A stretch of DNA of 64,000 bases from Phycisphaeraceae bacterium (GCA_019636795.1 JAHBWW010000007.1:62001-126000), one strand, 5' to 3'; positions 43,303 through 52,399 are shown, counted from the first letter of the stretch. Numbers and translations are program-made. Notes: generated by a model from the sequence alone, not told the origin.

Positions 43303-43753
43303 GACTATTTCTCCACATGACTTGTGTCGGGCACATGACAGGTGCCACGACGATTCCCTGAACAACACTCGCCGATGACAGGAGTTCGATTCAGGTGCCG
43401 CTCTGCCGGGACAATCCCGAACAGACGCACCGCCACTGAATACGAATCTTGCTCCGGCACGATTCCGGGTCCATCCCTCGAAGGTAGAGTGACACCAAGC
43501 GTCACCATACGCCTCTTAAGCCGACGATCATCCTCAGCGAAAAACCCGGTTTCGCGCCGAGGGCCAACTTGTCGGCCGCATGTGGAGGAAAAATCCGGTG
43601 GATGACACCACCAAATCAGGGCATTGCGATCAAAACTCATGCCCACATGCTGCCAGTCTGTGCACAGACCCTTGATACAATACACGATCCGGACGTTTGG
43701 CTCAACCGGTTGCATCCGTTCGTTCACAAAACTTGATCAGGAACACACAATTC
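43303..43753. other. Divergent intergenic region, pseudopilin / ridA
   Basis: 451 bases without a supported gene. A minus-strand frame at 43305-43727 has no start site, family pattern or codon bias that I could defend. It must carry both promoters; TTGATACAATACACGAT near 43671 is a possible ridA promoter region. Confidence 0.4.
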
Positions 43754-44227
43754 ATGAAAACACCCTATGATCCAGAGAGCTCTCTGGCCTCGCTCGGGCT
43801 CACCCTGCCTGCCGCGCCCAAACCGGTCGCTGCCTATATCCCATGGGTGCGCAGCGGTAATCTCCTGTATGTTTCTGGGCAGATCCCGTTTGTGGACGGT
43901 TCGCTCCTCCTCACGGGACCATTGCCCGATGCGGGATCTCTTGAACAGGCTCAGGCAGCTGCCAGACAGTGCGGGCTGAATGCCCTCGCGGTGGCGAAGT
44001 CGGCGCTGGAGTCCCTTGATCGGGTGTCGCGGGTCGTGCGACTGGCGGTGTTCGTGGCTAGTTCACCCCACTATCCGGATCACCCCAAGGTTGCCAACGG
44101 CGCGAGTGAGTTAATGGTCGCGGTGTTTGGCGAGCGAGGGCGACATGCACGGGCTGCGGTTGGGTGCTCGTCCCTCCCTCTCAACGCGACAGTCGAAGTC
44201 GAGGTGCTCTTCGAGATCGCATCCTGA
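43754..44227 (+). CDS. RidA family (YjgF/YER057c/UK114) protein
   Basis: A 157-residue protein of the RidA family, which hydrolyses reactive enamine/imine intermediates released by PLP enzymes. Visible motifs are 'KPVAAYIPWVRSGNLLYVSG', 'QIPF', 'AARQCGLNALAVAKSALES', 'VVRLAVFVASSPHYPDHPKV', 'NGASELMVAVFGERGRHARA' and 'SLPLNATVEVEVLFEI', including the conserved Arg in 'GRHARAAVG'. It is about 30 residues longer than E. coli RidA at the N-terminus, like the subgroup with 'LGLTLPAAPKPVA'. AGGAA upstream of the ATG at 43754 supports the start. Confidence 0.92.
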   Translation: MKTPYDPESSLASLGLTLPAAPKPVAAYIPWVRSGNLLYVSGQIPFVDGSLLLTGPLPDAGSLEQAQAAARQCGLNALAVAKSALESLDRVSRVVRLAVFVASSPHYPDHPKVANGASELMVAVFGERGRHARAAVGCSSLPLNATVEVEVLFEIAS

Positions 44228-44295
44228 CCCACCCAACACGGGGACAAGACGACAAGACTTGCACCCATACCCCCGTCGACCCGGCTTACACCTGT

Positions 44296-44331
44296 AAAAA
44301 GTAAAAGTCTCCGGCCTGACAGGCCGAAGAC
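44296..44331 (-). terminator. Intrinsic terminator of the PEP-CTERM gene
   Basis: On the minus strand an 11-bp near-perfect stem (AGGCCG core, GTCT/AGAC outer) around GTC at 44307-44331, followed by TTTTACTTTTT. It lies about 110 bases behind the stop of the 44.4-45.4 kb gene. The same hairpin may also help end ridA. Confidence 0.8.
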
Positions 44332-44439
44332 TGGGATGATTGTTCGGGACGATTTTTGGTAGTTGCATTGGGGCGCGGAGCGCAATACCTTGCCGCGCCC
44401 AAATGCAATTCTAAAGGCTGATTCGTTGCCCGCTCGGCG

Positions 44440-45369
44440 TCAGCGCAGACGTCGACGGCGACACGCACACAGGCCCGCTCCGACGAGCAACGCGAGTGTG
44501 CCGGGCGTCGGCACATACCCCTCATAGCCGGGCAGGTGGACTTCGCCATTCTGGGTGAACGAGCCGCCGATGAACACTGAGCCTTCGATGGCGGTGTTGT
44601 TGGTCAGCGAGGCGTTGGGCGCGAGAATCGCACCGTTGATCTGCCGCTGCAGGTCGATCGAGGTCGCGTCGACGAAGTTCCAGATGGTCGTCGCCCGAAC
44701 GTTCTGAGCATGCCATGCGCCGACGAAGTTGCCGGTGTTGTATACGACGTTGTTGCCGTAGACGTTGATGACAATGCTCGATGCGCCATTGGCGTTGAGG
44801 TTAATCTGCTGCACCATGCCATTCGAGAAAAGATCTGAAGCATTGATGCTGAACACCGCCAGGTTGCTCGGTCCGCCTGGGTTGGCGTTGAACGTCGCGG
44901 CCGAGGGCTGCTGCCCCGGGAGTGAGACGGTGCTGTTGGTCGTTAGCGAGGCAAGGTGCGACGAGATGTTTGACAGAGTCGCGCTGTACGGAGCGACAAG
45001 CCCAGCCACCGCTGCATCAACCGACTCAGTACCGCCGCCATTCATGTTCATATTGCCGAACCGTGCACCGGAGCGGCGGACGTTGCCGGCGTTAACGTTG
45101 ACGTTGCCCGCGGTGATGTTGCCGCCGACGAGCAGTGTGTCGATGAGAAGGTGAGCCTGAGGGTTGAGCTGCGTGGCATAGTTGGATGCCGGGCCGCCCA
45201 GATTGCCGCCGACGAAGGTACGGCCTTCGACTTCGGAAGTGCTGGTCAGGTTGCCCATGACCATCAGGTTGTATTGATTCAGCACGCTGGCCGATGCACT
45301 TCCTGCCATCGACGCCAACACGACTAGCCCCCCCGCAAGCGCGGGCCTAACGAAACGATCAACGATCAA
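44440..45369 (-). CDS. Choice-of-anchor A family protein with PEP-CTERM-like sorting signal
   Basis: A 309-residue secreted protein. Residues 1-27 are a signal peptide ('LAGGLVVLASMAGSASA'). The body matches choice-of-anchor A domains: 'YNLMVMGNLTSTSEVEGRTF', 'VGGNL', 'LLVGGNITAGNVNVNAGN' and 'NGAILAPNASLTNNTAIEGS'. The C-terminus has a PEP-CTERM-like tripartite signal: 'VPTPGTLALLVGAGL' then an Arg cluster 'CRRRRLR'. In this class the sorting signal is cut by an exosortase and the protein is exported to the surface or matrix. No exosortase is in the window. AAAGGA seven bases before the ATG supports the start. Own terminator downstream. Confidence 0.87.
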   Translation of the reverse strand: MIVDRFVRPALAGGLVVLASMAGSASASVLNQYNLMVMGNLTSTSEVEGRTFVGGNLGGPASNYATQLNPQAHLLIDTLLVGGNITAGNVNVNAGNVRRSGARFGNMNMNGGGTESVDAAVAGLVAPYSATLSNISSHLASLTTNSTVSLPGQQPSAATFNANPGGPSNLAVFSINASDLFSNGMVQQINLNANGASSIVINVYGNNVVYNTGNFVGAWHAQNVRATTIWNFVDATSIDLQRQINGAILAPNASLTNNTAIEGSVFIGGSFTQNGEVHLPGYEGYVPTPGTLALLVGAGLCACRRRRLR

Positions 45370-45639
45370 CGATCATGGCGTGTCCTTTCTCTCCAGTTTC
45401 TTGCTGTACTGAGGTGTAACGAAGCCTCAGGGTGTTCGCGGCTCCTACCCCGCGTACACGCCGCACTGTACGACTCTTGAGACCCCATGGACTCGGGTTT
45501 GCGTTTGAATTTCGCCATATTTTGGAGAATTAACTGCATCGGATTGAAGATGAGACGATCCGATTAATTGTTCTCGGGCTTCAAGCCGAGGCAGCAACGA
45601 GTGATGGAGTTCGTAGCTTGCGTTGATCGTGTGCGCATG

Positions 45640-45666
45640 AAAAAGGCCGATCCGAAGATCGGCCTT
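45640..45666 (-). terminator. Intrinsic terminator of the ribosomal operon
   Basis: On the minus strand a perfect 10-bp stem AAGGCCGATC/GATCGGCCTT with a TTCG tetraloop, then TTT. It lies 24 bases behind the rplQ stop and ends the S10-spc-alpha cluster. Confidence 0.92.
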
Positions 45667-45689
45667 GATTCTGAAGTTTCGTACTTTAC

Positions 45690-46322
45690 TCAGGCGGATT
45701 CACTGGCTGTGGTCTTGGCAGCCTTGCGCAGTTTCGCGGCATAGGCGGTGCGACGATCGGCCTGGCGGCGGCGCGTACTCGGGCGGCCACCGATCTCGGG
45801 GCCATCCTCATTGCCGACGAACTGAATCACAACCAGCGGAGCAGCGTCGCCGAGACGATGCTGCCCCAGTTTGATGATGCGGGTATATCCACCGGCGCGA
45901 TCCTCGAAGCGAGGTGCCACGTTCGTGAAGATGTGATTGATGAGTTTGGGAGCCTTGCGCAGTTCGCCGTAGCGATTGCGTTCGACCTTGTCACTGGCCG
46001 GAATGTCGAAGAACCCTTCGACGAAATCCCGCTTCTCCTCGACAGCCTCGCGGTCCGCGTCCGACGCGTTCTTGGCCAGATAACTCCAGGCGAAGGCGTT
46101 ACGATCGCCACCGAGCATCGATTCGACCAGTCGGCGCGAGTGAAGATCGTTCTTCCTGGCGCGTGTGACGATTTTTTCGACGAACGGCTGAAGGGCCTTG
46201 GCTTTGGGCAGCGTCGTGGTGATCTGCCCGTGTTCGAAGAGACTGGCAGCCATGTTGCGCAGCATCGCCTGACGGTGCGCAGTGGTGCGATTGAGTTTCA
46301 GACCGGCCTTGCGGTGACGCAT
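45690..46322 (-). CDS. rplQ: 50S ribosomal protein L17
   Basis: Large-subunit protein near the exit tunnel. The N-terminus 'RHRKAGLKLNRTTAHRQAML' and 'RNMAASLFEHGQITTTLPKA' are family hallmarks. With 210 residues it is far longer than the usual 120: an insertion between 'LVESMLGGDRNAFAWSYLAK' and 'RFEDRAGGYTRIIKLGQHRL' and a basic C-terminal tail 'GRPSTRRRQADRRTAYAAKL' account for this. It is the last gene of the cluster. Confidence 0.96.
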   Translation of the reverse strand: MRHRKAGLKLNRTTAHRQAMLRNMAASLFEHGQITTTLPKAKALQPFVEKIVTRARKNDLHSRRLVESMLGGDRNAFAWSYLAKNASDADREAVEEKRDFVEGFFDIPASDKVERNRYGELRKAPKLINHIFTNVAPRFEDRAGGYTRIIKLGQHRLGDAAPLVVIQFVGNEDGPEIGGRPSTRRRQADRRTAYAAKLRKAAKTTASESA

Positions 46323-46381
46323 GACAAACTCCCTGCAACTGAAGACCCGACCGTGTCGGGCCTCGATTGTAGCCTTCCCGA

Positions 46382-47389
46382 TCAGCCGATCGAGTGGCTC
46401 TGATACCCCTCGGGCAGATCCATGCCCAGATCCAGACCGATATCCAGCAATTTCCGCTTGACCTCGCGCAGGCTCGTTCGCCCGAACGAACGCAGTTTGA
46501 GCAGTTCCTGTTCGGACTGCTGGACGAGCTGTGCAACCGTGTCGATCCGGGCGGATTCGAGGCAGTTGCTTGCCCGCACCGAAAGATCAAGGTCGGAGAT
46601 CGGCATATTCAACTTGCGGATGAGGACCTCGTCGACGCCCGCTGCTGCCGCCGCCTCTTCGCTGACGCGTTCGTCGCCAAGATCAAAGTACTGGACGAAC
46701 GGGTTGAGATGTTTGCGAAGAATCTTGCCGGCTTCAACGATGGCCATTTCGGGCGTAATCGTGCCGTCGGTCCAGACTTCGAGGGTCAGCTTGTCATAGT
46801 TCGTGCGCTGACCGACGCGGGTGTCCTCGACCTTGTACCGAACACGCTGGACGGGCGTGTAGATCGCATCGACCGGGATCAGCGAGATTTCCTGCTCGTC
46901 GCCGCGAGCGTACTGCTCGGAGCCGGGAACGTACCCACGGCCCTTGCCGACGCGGAACTCCATCTCCAGCGTCACTTCGCTGGTGAGCGTCGCGAGCACC
47001 AGGTCCGGATTGCGGATGGTGATGGCGGTGTCGGCTTCGATGAGGTCGGCAGTGACTTCGCCAGGCCCCTGAGCCGCGAGTCGCATGGTCTTGGGCTCAT
47101 CGCCCTCCATCTGCACCACGAGGTTTTTGACGTTCAGAACGATGTCGGTAACGTCTTCGAGAATGCCCGGCAGAGTGGTGAACTCGTGCTCGGCGCCTTT
47201 GATTTTGACAGCAGTGACGGCTGCCCCTTCGAGCGAGCCGAGCAGCACGCGGCGCATGGCATTGCCGATGGTTGTGCCGAACCCACGCTCAAACGGTTCA
47301 ATCACGAACCGCCCGAAGGTGTCAGTTCTGAATTTGGGGTCGCTGACGACCTTGGTGGGAAGTTCGAATCCTCTCCAGCGAACGCGCAT
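46382..47389 (-). CDS. rpoA: DNA-directed RNA polymerase alpha subunit
   Basis: Scaffold of RNA polymerase. The 335-residue protein has the N-terminal dimerisation domain ('RFVIEPFERGFGTTIGNAMR', 'RVLLGSLEGAAVTAVKIKG', 'EFTTLPGILEDVTDIVLNVK') and the C-terminal DNA/regulator-binding domain ('DLDLSVRASNCLESARIDTV', 'LLKLRSFGRTSLREVKRKL'). GAGG eight bases before the ATG at 47389 sets the start. rplQ follows after 59 bases. A 199-base gap separates it from rpsK where rpsD would sit in many bacteria. Confidence 0.97.
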   Translation of the reverse strand: MRVRWRGFELPTKVVSDPKFRTDTFGRFVIEPFERGFGTTIGNAMRRVLLGSLEGAAVTAVKIKGAEHEFTTLPGILEDVTDIVLNVKNLVVQMEGDEPKTMRLAAQGPGEVTADLIEADTAITIRNPDLVLATLTSEVTLEMEFRVGKGRGYVPGSEQYARGDEQEISLIPVDAIYTPVQRVRYKVEDTRVGQRTNYDKLTLEVWTDGTITPEMAIVEAGKILRKHLNPFVQYFDLGDERVSEEAAAAAGVDEVLIRKLNMPISDLDLSVRASNCLESARIDTVAQLVQQSEQELLKLRSFGRTSLREVKRKLLDIGLDLGMDLPEGYQSHSIG

Positions 47390-47588
47390 TGGGTTATCCT
47401 CGCCACAGAGTTCTACTCGAGAGAACCTTCCGCGTTGCACTTCTCGTCGAGTTCGATCTGTGGCTCTCGAACCTGACTTCTGTGTGCAGGCGGGTCAGAC
47501 GCTTGATGTCGCCCGGCATCACACCGAGCAGGCTGCAAAAGGGCGAGAACACGGGGAGTGTCGGCCGATTCGCAGGGGAAAACATGAA

Positions 47589-47966
47589 TCAGACGCGGCG
47601 ACGCTTTGGCGGGCGGCAACCGTTGTGAGGAACCGGAGTGTGGTCCTCGATCGCGGTGACGCGCAGCCCGGTCGAGACAAGGCCCTGAACGGCAGATTCG
47701 CGCCCGGCACCGGTGCCAGTGATGCGGACCTCGACTTCACTCATGCCCATCTTGCGGACTTTGTGTCCGACCTGCTCGCCAGCGCGAGTGGCTGCAAAGG
47801 GAGTCGCCTTGCGGGCACCCTTGAAGCCGATCGTTCCAGCAGAATCCCATGCCAGGGCTTCGCCATTGACGTCGGTGACGGTGACGATCGTGTTGTTCTG
47901 GGTCGCCTTGACGTGGGCGATTCCGCGAATGACGTTCTTGCGGACTTTCTTAATCTTCTTGGCCAT
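47589..47966 (-). CDS. rpsK: 30S ribosomal protein S11
   Basis: Small-subunit platform protein contacting the E-site mRNA path. The 125-residue product has '[20 protein letters not shown]', '[20 protein letters not shown]' and the C-terminal '[20 protein letters not shown]', with standard length. It lies between rpsM and rpoA on the minus strand. S4 (rpsD) is not in the 199-base space behind it. Confidence 0.97.
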   Translation of the reverse strand: MAKKIKKVRKNVIRGIAHVKATQNNTIVTVTDVNGEALAWDSAGTIGFKGARKATPFAATRAGEQVGHKVRKMGMSEVEVRITGTGAGRESAVQGLVSTGLRVTAIEDHTPVPHNGCRPPKRRRV

Positions 47967-47987
47967 CGTTCTTCGCTCCAGAGAGAA

Positions 47988-48365
47988 TCAGCCCTTGACG
48001 CCCTTCTTGCCGGCGACAGTCTTCTTGCGGCCCTTGCGTGTGCGGGCGTTGCAGCGGGTGCGCTGCCCATGCACGGGGAGGCCTCGACGATGGCGATCGC
48101 CGCGATAGCAGCGGATGTCGCGCAGACGCTGAATGTTCTGACTGACCTGACGACGCAGCGCACCCTCGACGAGATACGTCGCATCGATGATCCCGTTGAT
48201 GTGGGCGATCTGCTGTTCGGTCAGTTCATTGGCGCGCACGTCACCGCTGATCTGGGCTTCCGCGAGAATCTCCGCGGCAAACTTCGGCCCAATTCCATGG
48301 ATGTACTGCAACGCGAAAAGTATTTTCTTCCGTTCGGGAACGTCGTTCCCCGCGATACGTGGCAC
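47988..48365 (-). CDS. rpsM: 30S ribosomal protein S13
   Basis: Small-subunit head protein that contacts tRNAs and the large subunit. The 125 residues include 'MPRIAGNDVPERKKILFALQ', 'YIHGIGPKFAAEIL', 'DIRCYRGDRHRRGLPVHGQR' and 'NARTRKGRKKTVAGKKGVKG'. Typical length. rpsK follows after 21 bases, rpmJ precedes it by 12. Confidence 0.97.
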   Translation of the reverse strand: MPRIAGNDVPERKKILFALQYIHGIGPKFAAEILAEAQISGDVRANELTEQQIAHINGIIDATYLVEGALRRQVSQNIQRLRDIRCYRGDRHRRGLPVHGQRTRCNARTRKGRKKTVAGKKGVKG

Positions 48366-48377
48366 GGCGGTCGCTCC

Positions 48378-48494
48378 TCAGCCCTGACGCTGCTTGAACC
48401 TGGGGTTCTTCTTGTTGATGACAAACACTTTGCCTTTTCGTCGGACGATCTGGCAGTCCTTTGTCCTGCGTTTGACACTTGATTTGACTTTCAT
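48378..48494 (-). CDS. rpmJ: 50S ribosomal protein L36, zinc-free form
   Basis: A 38-residue protein starting '[20 protein letters not shown]' and ending '[12 protein letters not shown]', clearly L36. Of the usual Cys3-His zinc set only one Cys remains, so this is the C-minus form. It sits in its normal place between secY and rpsM. Small size makes it easy to miss. IF-1 (infA) and Map/Adk, which often lie between secY and rpmJ, are absent. Confidence 0.94.
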   Translation of the reverse strand: MKVKSSVKRRTKDCQIVRRKGKVFVINKKNPRFKQRQG

Positions 48495-48620
48495 CGTCCT
48501 CATCCTTCGGGCCGAGCCCGTTTTTCGTTCGTCTGTTGGCCGGATCGACTGGGCTTTTGGCTCCGAATCGAACCCGGTCTAGATACTAGGTCAGGCGCGG
48601 CCTGACGTCACCTGCCACCG

Positions 48621-50033
48621 TCAGAACCCTCCGGCACCCGCCGGACCACGCAGTTTCGGACCCCGGGCATCATCCTGCCCGCCGCCGAGGAACCCGGCAT
48701 AGTTGCGCATGAGGAGGGCGGCTTCGACTCGCTGGAGGAAGTCGAGCGCGACCGACACCACGATCAACAGCCCAGTTCCGCCGAGGAACTGCGTCACTAC
48801 AAAGTCGATGTTCAGACTGCGATTCACAACCATCGGCAACACCGCAATGACCGCCAGGAAGGCTGCTCCGACATATGTGATGCGCTCCATCACGGCTTCG
48901 AGATACTCGGCTGTGCGAGGCCCAGGTCTCAAGCCAGGAATGAATGAGCCGTGATCGCGCAATTGCTTGGACATTTCTTCGGGGTTGAACTGGACCGTGA
49001 TCCAGAAATAACTGAAGAAGTAGACCATGAAGATGTAGAGGAGAACATAAGGGAACTCGCCCATCATGAAGTTGTCGCTCAGCCATCCGGTCAGCAGGGG
49101 CCAGAACCCGCCGGCGCCGCTGCTCTGTACAGTCGAGTGCAGGCTGCTGAACAACACCGACGGGAGCATCATCAATGAACTGGCGAAGATGATCGGCATG
49201 ACGCCGCCGTGGTTGACGCGCAACGGAAGGAAACTCCGCTGCCCGCCGAAGACCTTGCGGCCGCGCGTATGCTTGGCCTGTTGCACGGGAATGCGCCGCT
49301 GCGCGACGGTGATGACAACCGACCCCGCGACAACAAGCACGAAGCCGGCTGCAAGCAGAATCAGCCCGAGCCACCCCATCTTTTCAGAGTCCGCCGGATC
49401 AAAGTTGCGATAGACAGCCATCACGGCATTGGGCATGCCCGTGAGAATCCCGGCCATGATGATCAGCGACATGCCGTTGCCGATGCCGAAACGGTCGATC
49501 TGCTCACCGAGCCACATGAGGAACACGGTGCCCGCAGTCAGCGCCATGACGGCCATCATCCACCACAATGGATTGGCCGCCCAGTTCGGATACACCAATC
49601 CCGAGCGCGTCATAAACGCAAGCCAGCCGATGCCCTGCATGATGCAAAGCCCGACCGTGGCGTAGCGTGTCCATTCCTGGATTTTCTGCTGTCCGGTTGG
49701 GCCTTCGTCCTTGAGTGCCTTGAGTGCCGGCACGACCCCGCCGAGCAACTGAAAGATGATGGCAGCCGAAATGTATGGCATGATCCCCAGGCCGAAGATC
49801 GTGCTCTGTGCGAACGATCCGCCGGAGAAAATCGCGACATACTCCGCCACCCGAGTCGCGGCACTATTCTCGGCTGCTGAACGCTGAAAGAACTCGCTCA
49901 ACTGCGATTGATTCACGCCGGGAAGCGGAATCCAGAACCCAATGCGATAGACCACGAGCATGCCAAGCGTGAACAGAATCTTGTTCCGCAGCTCGTCGAT
50001 CTTGAAGACGTTAGTGATGGTCTGAATCAGCAT
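48621..50033 (-). CDS. secY: Preprotein translocase subunit SecY
   Basis: Central channel of the Sec translocon in the inner membrane. The 470-residue protein has about ten hydrophobic helices. Landmarks are 'NKILFTLGMLVVYRIGFWIP', 'FGLGIMPYISAAIIFQLLGG', 'SLIIMAGILTGMPNAVMAVY', 'PLRVNHGGVMPIIFASSLMM' and 'EEMSKQLRDHGSFIPGLRPG'. The last 30 residues are a Gly-rich cytoplasmic tail. It follows rplO after 50 bases, the usual spc order. Confidence 0.97.
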   Translation of the reverse strand: MLIQTITNVFKIDELRNKILFTLGMLVVYRIGFWIPLPGVNQSQLSEFFQRSAAENSAATRVAEYVAIFSGGSFAQSTIFGLGIMPYISAAIIFQLLGGVVPALKALKDEGPTGQQKIQEWTRYATVGLCIMQGIGWLAFMTRSGLVYPNWAANPLWWMMAVMALTAGTVFLMWLGEQIDRFGIGNGMSLIIMAGILTGMPNAVMAVYRNFDPADSEKMGWLGLILLAAGFVLVVAGSVVITVAQRRIPVQQAKHTRGRKVFGGQRSFLPLRVNHGGVMPIIFASSLMMLPSVLFSSLHSTVQSSGAGGFWPLLTGWLSDNFMMGEFPYVLLYIFMVYFFSYFWITVQFNPEEMSKQLRDHGSFIPGLRPGPRTAEYLEAVMERITYVGAAFLAVIAVLPMVVNRSLNIDFVVTQFLGGTGLLIVVSVALDFLQRVEAALLMRNYAGFLGGGQDDARGPKLRGPAGAGGF

Positions 50034-50083
50034 TCGGTGTCAATCGATTCATGCCTGCACGGGCTTGTGCCTGAGCAAGGCTT

Positions 50084-50692
50084 TCAGTTCTTCTTGAGGA
50101 CTTCGCCCTTTGCGGCAGCCTCGGCCTTGGCTCGCTGGAACTTGCGCCGCTTGGCCTTCTTGGTCTGGTTCTTGGGTGAGTGGTCATCTGAGTTGCGATC
50201 CACGCCGCGAACTCGGTCACGCCGCGTCCCGGTCTCATCGACCGAGCCGCCCGCGCCCGTGACGTGCGTACGCACGGATGCCGACACGCGATGGGCAGTG
50301 ACATTGAGTTTCACGCCGACCTTCTGACCCTCTGCAAGGTTGCCCAGGATCTTGAGGTCGCGACTTTCATCGCGGATGAGCCCGGCCTTGATGAGGGTCT
50401 GCGCGTTGACATCGCCACCCTTGGCAAAGTCGGAATGCTGAAGGATGTCGCCGAGGTTGACGATCCAGAACTGAGTCCGGAACTCGACGTTGTTGAAGCC
50501 CATCTTCGGGAGGCGACGGAAGAATGGCATCTGGCCGCCTTCAAAACTGAAGCGGGTCGAATGTCCGGAGCGCGCGCCAGCACCCTTCTGTCCACGACCT
50601 GAGCGTTTGCCCGTGCCGCTGCCCTTGCCGCGCCCGATGCGCTTCCTGGCCTTGTACTTGCCCGCCTGGGCGGTAATCTCGTGAATCATCAT
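50084..50692 (-). CDS. rplO: 50S ribosomal protein L15 with C-terminal extension
   Basis: Large-subunit protein. The N-terminal 'KARKRIGRGKGSGTGKRSGR' and 'QMPFFRRLPKMGFNN' are the family's Gly/Lys/Arg-rich arm. The core ends near residue 145 ('VTAHRVSASVRTHVTGAGG'); another 55 residues follow ('DRVRGVDRNSDDHSPKNQTK', then basic Ala/Lys-rich), giving 202 residues instead of about 145. The gap to rpsE is only 32 bases, so L30 (rpmD) is absent. Confidence 0.96.
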   Translation of the reverse strand: MMIHEITAQAGKYKARKRIGRGKGSGTGKRSGRGQKGAGARSGHSTRFSFEGGQMPFFRRLPKMGFNNVEFRTQFWIVNLGDILQHSDFAKGGDVNAQTLIKAGLIRDESRDLKILGNLAEGQKVGVKLNVTAHRVSASVRTHVTGAGGSVDETGTRRDRVRGVDRNSDDHSPKNQTKKAKRRKFQRAKAEAAAKGEVLKKN

Positions 50693-50724
50693 GTCCGGTT
50701 TCTCCGGTCAGGAAAGTCCTGTGT

Positions 50725-51420
50725 TCAGTTTCCGCTCGATCCGGCTTCGGTCGATCCCGAAGCGTCCTGCTCTGCGCCGCGACGCCGCCCACCGCCGCCG
50801 CCGCCACGTCCGCCACGCCCGCCGCCACCGCGCCGTTCCTGCCCGACGGTGTTGACAGGGCCTTGCATTTTCTGCCCCGATGTCTTGGGCATGAAACGCT
50901 GTCCCTTTTCAACGCGCTGCTCGATATCAGTGGTTGTGATTTCGACGCCACGCAGCGAGGCGATGTCCTGTCTGAGTTGGAGTTGCTCGATACCTGCGAA
51001 CACGGCCTTGACCACGTTGAGCTTGTTCGTCGAGCCGTAGCACTTGGTCAGGCAATCCGTAATACCCGCCATTTCGAGGACCGTGCGCACCGTGCCGCCC
51101 GCAACAACGCCTGTCCCCGGCGAAGCGGGAATCAGACGGACGCGCGACGCACCAAAGCGGCCTTCGACCTCGTGCGGAATGGTCTTCCCGGTCATCGGAA
51201 CCAACGCCAAAACACGGCGAGCGTGCTTCTGCGCCTTTTCGATGGCAGCGGGAACTTCCTTCGACTTGGCATACCCATAGCCAACCTTCCCGCGGTGATC
51301 GCCAACGACCACGAGCGCGCCGAAACTGAATCGGCGACCGCCCTTGACCGTAGCGGCTGTGCGGTAGATGTTGACTGTGGATGCCTCTAGATGACTGGCT
51401 TCGTCCAGAACTTCTGCCAT
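50725..51420 (-). CDS. rpsE: 30S ribosomal protein S5 with Gly/Arg tail
   Basis: Small-subunit protein important for decoding accuracy. The 231 residues include 'TVKGGRRFSFGALVVVGDHR', 'GKVGYGYAKSKEVPAAIEKA', 'AKHARRVLALVPMTGKTIPH'-like and 'VRLIPASPGTGVVAGGTVRT'. The C-terminal 40 residues form an RGG-like Gly/Arg run and an acidic end ('GAEQDASGSTEAGSSGN'), absent from typical S5 of about 165 residues. Confidence 0.96.
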   Translation of the reverse strand: MAEVLDEASHLEASTVNIYRTAATVKGGRRFSFGALVVVGDHRGKVGYGYAKSKEVPAAIEKAQKHARRVLALVPMTGKTIPHEVEGRFGASRVRLIPASPGTGVVAGGTVRTVLEMAGITDCLTKCYGSTNKLNVVKAVFAGIEQLQLRQDIASLRGVEITTTDIEQRVEKGQRFMPKTSGQKMQGPVNTVGQERRGGGGRGGRGGGGGGRRRGAEQDASGSTEAGSSGN

Positions 51421-51445
51421 GACGTTTCTCTTCCTGATGAACTGG

Positions 51446-51808
51446 TTAGAACTGCAATCCGCCCTGGCGGGCAGCGTCTGCCAGCGCCTTGATCCGACCG
51501 TGATACCTGAATCCGCCGCGATCGAATGTGACCTGCGTCACACCCGAAGCCTTGGCCCGCTCGGCCACTTTGGTGCCGACGACCTTCGCAGCGTCAACGT
51601 TGCCGCCGCCGCTGGTCTTGATGTCCTTGTCGCGTGTCGACGCCGAGCAGAGCGTGCGCCCGCTGAGATCGTCGATGATCTGCACATAGATGTGCGCCAG
51701 TGAGCGATAGACCGCCATGCGAGGCCTGTCGGGAGTACCGATGACCCGCTTGCGGATGCCCGTCCGGCGTCGCGTGCGTCGAACTGTCTTTTTCTGTTGC
51801 CTGTCCAT
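51446..51808 (-). CDS. rplR: 50S ribosomal protein L18
   Basis: 5S rRNA-binding protein of the central protuberance. The 120 residues show '[20 protein letters not shown]', '[17 protein letters not shown]' and '[20 protein letters not shown]', with the terminal 'AARQGGLQF'. AAGGG nine bases before the ATG at 51808 is the reason for this start; earlier ATGs at 51817 and 51832 are alternatives. Confidence 0.96.
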   Translation of the reverse strand: MDRQQKKTVRRTRRRTGIRKRVIGTPDRPRMAVYRSLAHIYVQIIDDLSGRTLCSASTRDKDIKTSGGGNVDAAKVVGTKVAERAKASGVTQVTFDRGGFRYHGRIKALADAARQGGLQF

Positions 51809-51847
51809 AATCGCCATCCCTTGGTCGTACAACCCATCGTTTCAGCA

Positions 51848-52399
51848 TCAACTGCCGAACTGCTTGCCCTGCTTGCGCTGAATGACTTCTTCCGCGTACT
51901 TGATGCCCTTGCCGTTGTAAGGCTCGGGCGGGCGCTTCGACCGCACCTTCGCGGCGAACTGCCCCACTGCCTGCTTGTCCGGGCCATTGATCGTGATCAA
52001 CTGCTTCTCGACCAAAACATTCACGCCGGTCGGAATGTCAACCATCACCGGACTTGCAAAGCCGACGCTGAGCTTGAGCGTCTTGCCCGCAATGGCAGCG
52101 TTCCAACCCACGCCCACGACGTCAAGCTTCTTCTCGTAACCTTTGGTGACGCCCACCACCATGTTCGCGAAGATCGCGCGCGTGGTGCCCCACAGTGCCT
52201 TGGTCAGGCGATCGTCAGCCTTCGACTCGTCGATCGAGACATTGATCGACTTGTTGCTGTCATCGACCGAGACCTTCACCTCGGGGCGATGCTCGAACTC
52301 GAGCTTGCCCTTCGGGCCTTCGATGTGCACAGTGCGACCCGCGAGCGAGACTTTCACGCCCGATGGGACTGCGACTGGTTTTTTTCCGATCCTCGACAT
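51848..52399 (-). CDS. rplF: 50S ribosomal protein L6
   Basis: Large-subunit protein near the GTPase centre and L7/L12 stalk base. The 183 residues show the double-repeat fold with 'MSRIGKKPVAVPSGVKVSLA', 'GRTVHIEGPKGKLEFEH', 'VVGVTKGYEKKLDVVGVGWN' and 'KQAVGQFAAKVRSKRPPEPY', and 'NGKGIKYAEEVIQRKQGK' at the end. Standard length; spc order S8-L6-L18. Confidence 0.97.
   Translation of the reverse strand: MSRIGKKPVAVPSGVKVSLAGRTVHIEGPKGKLEFEHRPEVKVSVDDSNKSINVSIDESKADDRLTKALWGTTRAIFANMVVGVTKGYEKKLDVVGVGWNAAIAGKTLKLSVGFASPVMVDIPTGVNVLVEKQLITINGPDKQAVGQFAAKVRSKRPPEPYNGKGIKYAEEVIQRKQGKQFGS

Noticed and set aside
43305-43727. 140-residue minus-strand frame upstream of the pseudopilin
   Set aside because: No ribosome site, no family pattern and a mixed composition; it overlaps the promoter region.
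47390-47588. Possible rpsD or small gene between rpsK and rpoA
   Set aside because: Too short for S4 and no frame resembling a ribosomal protein on the minus strand.
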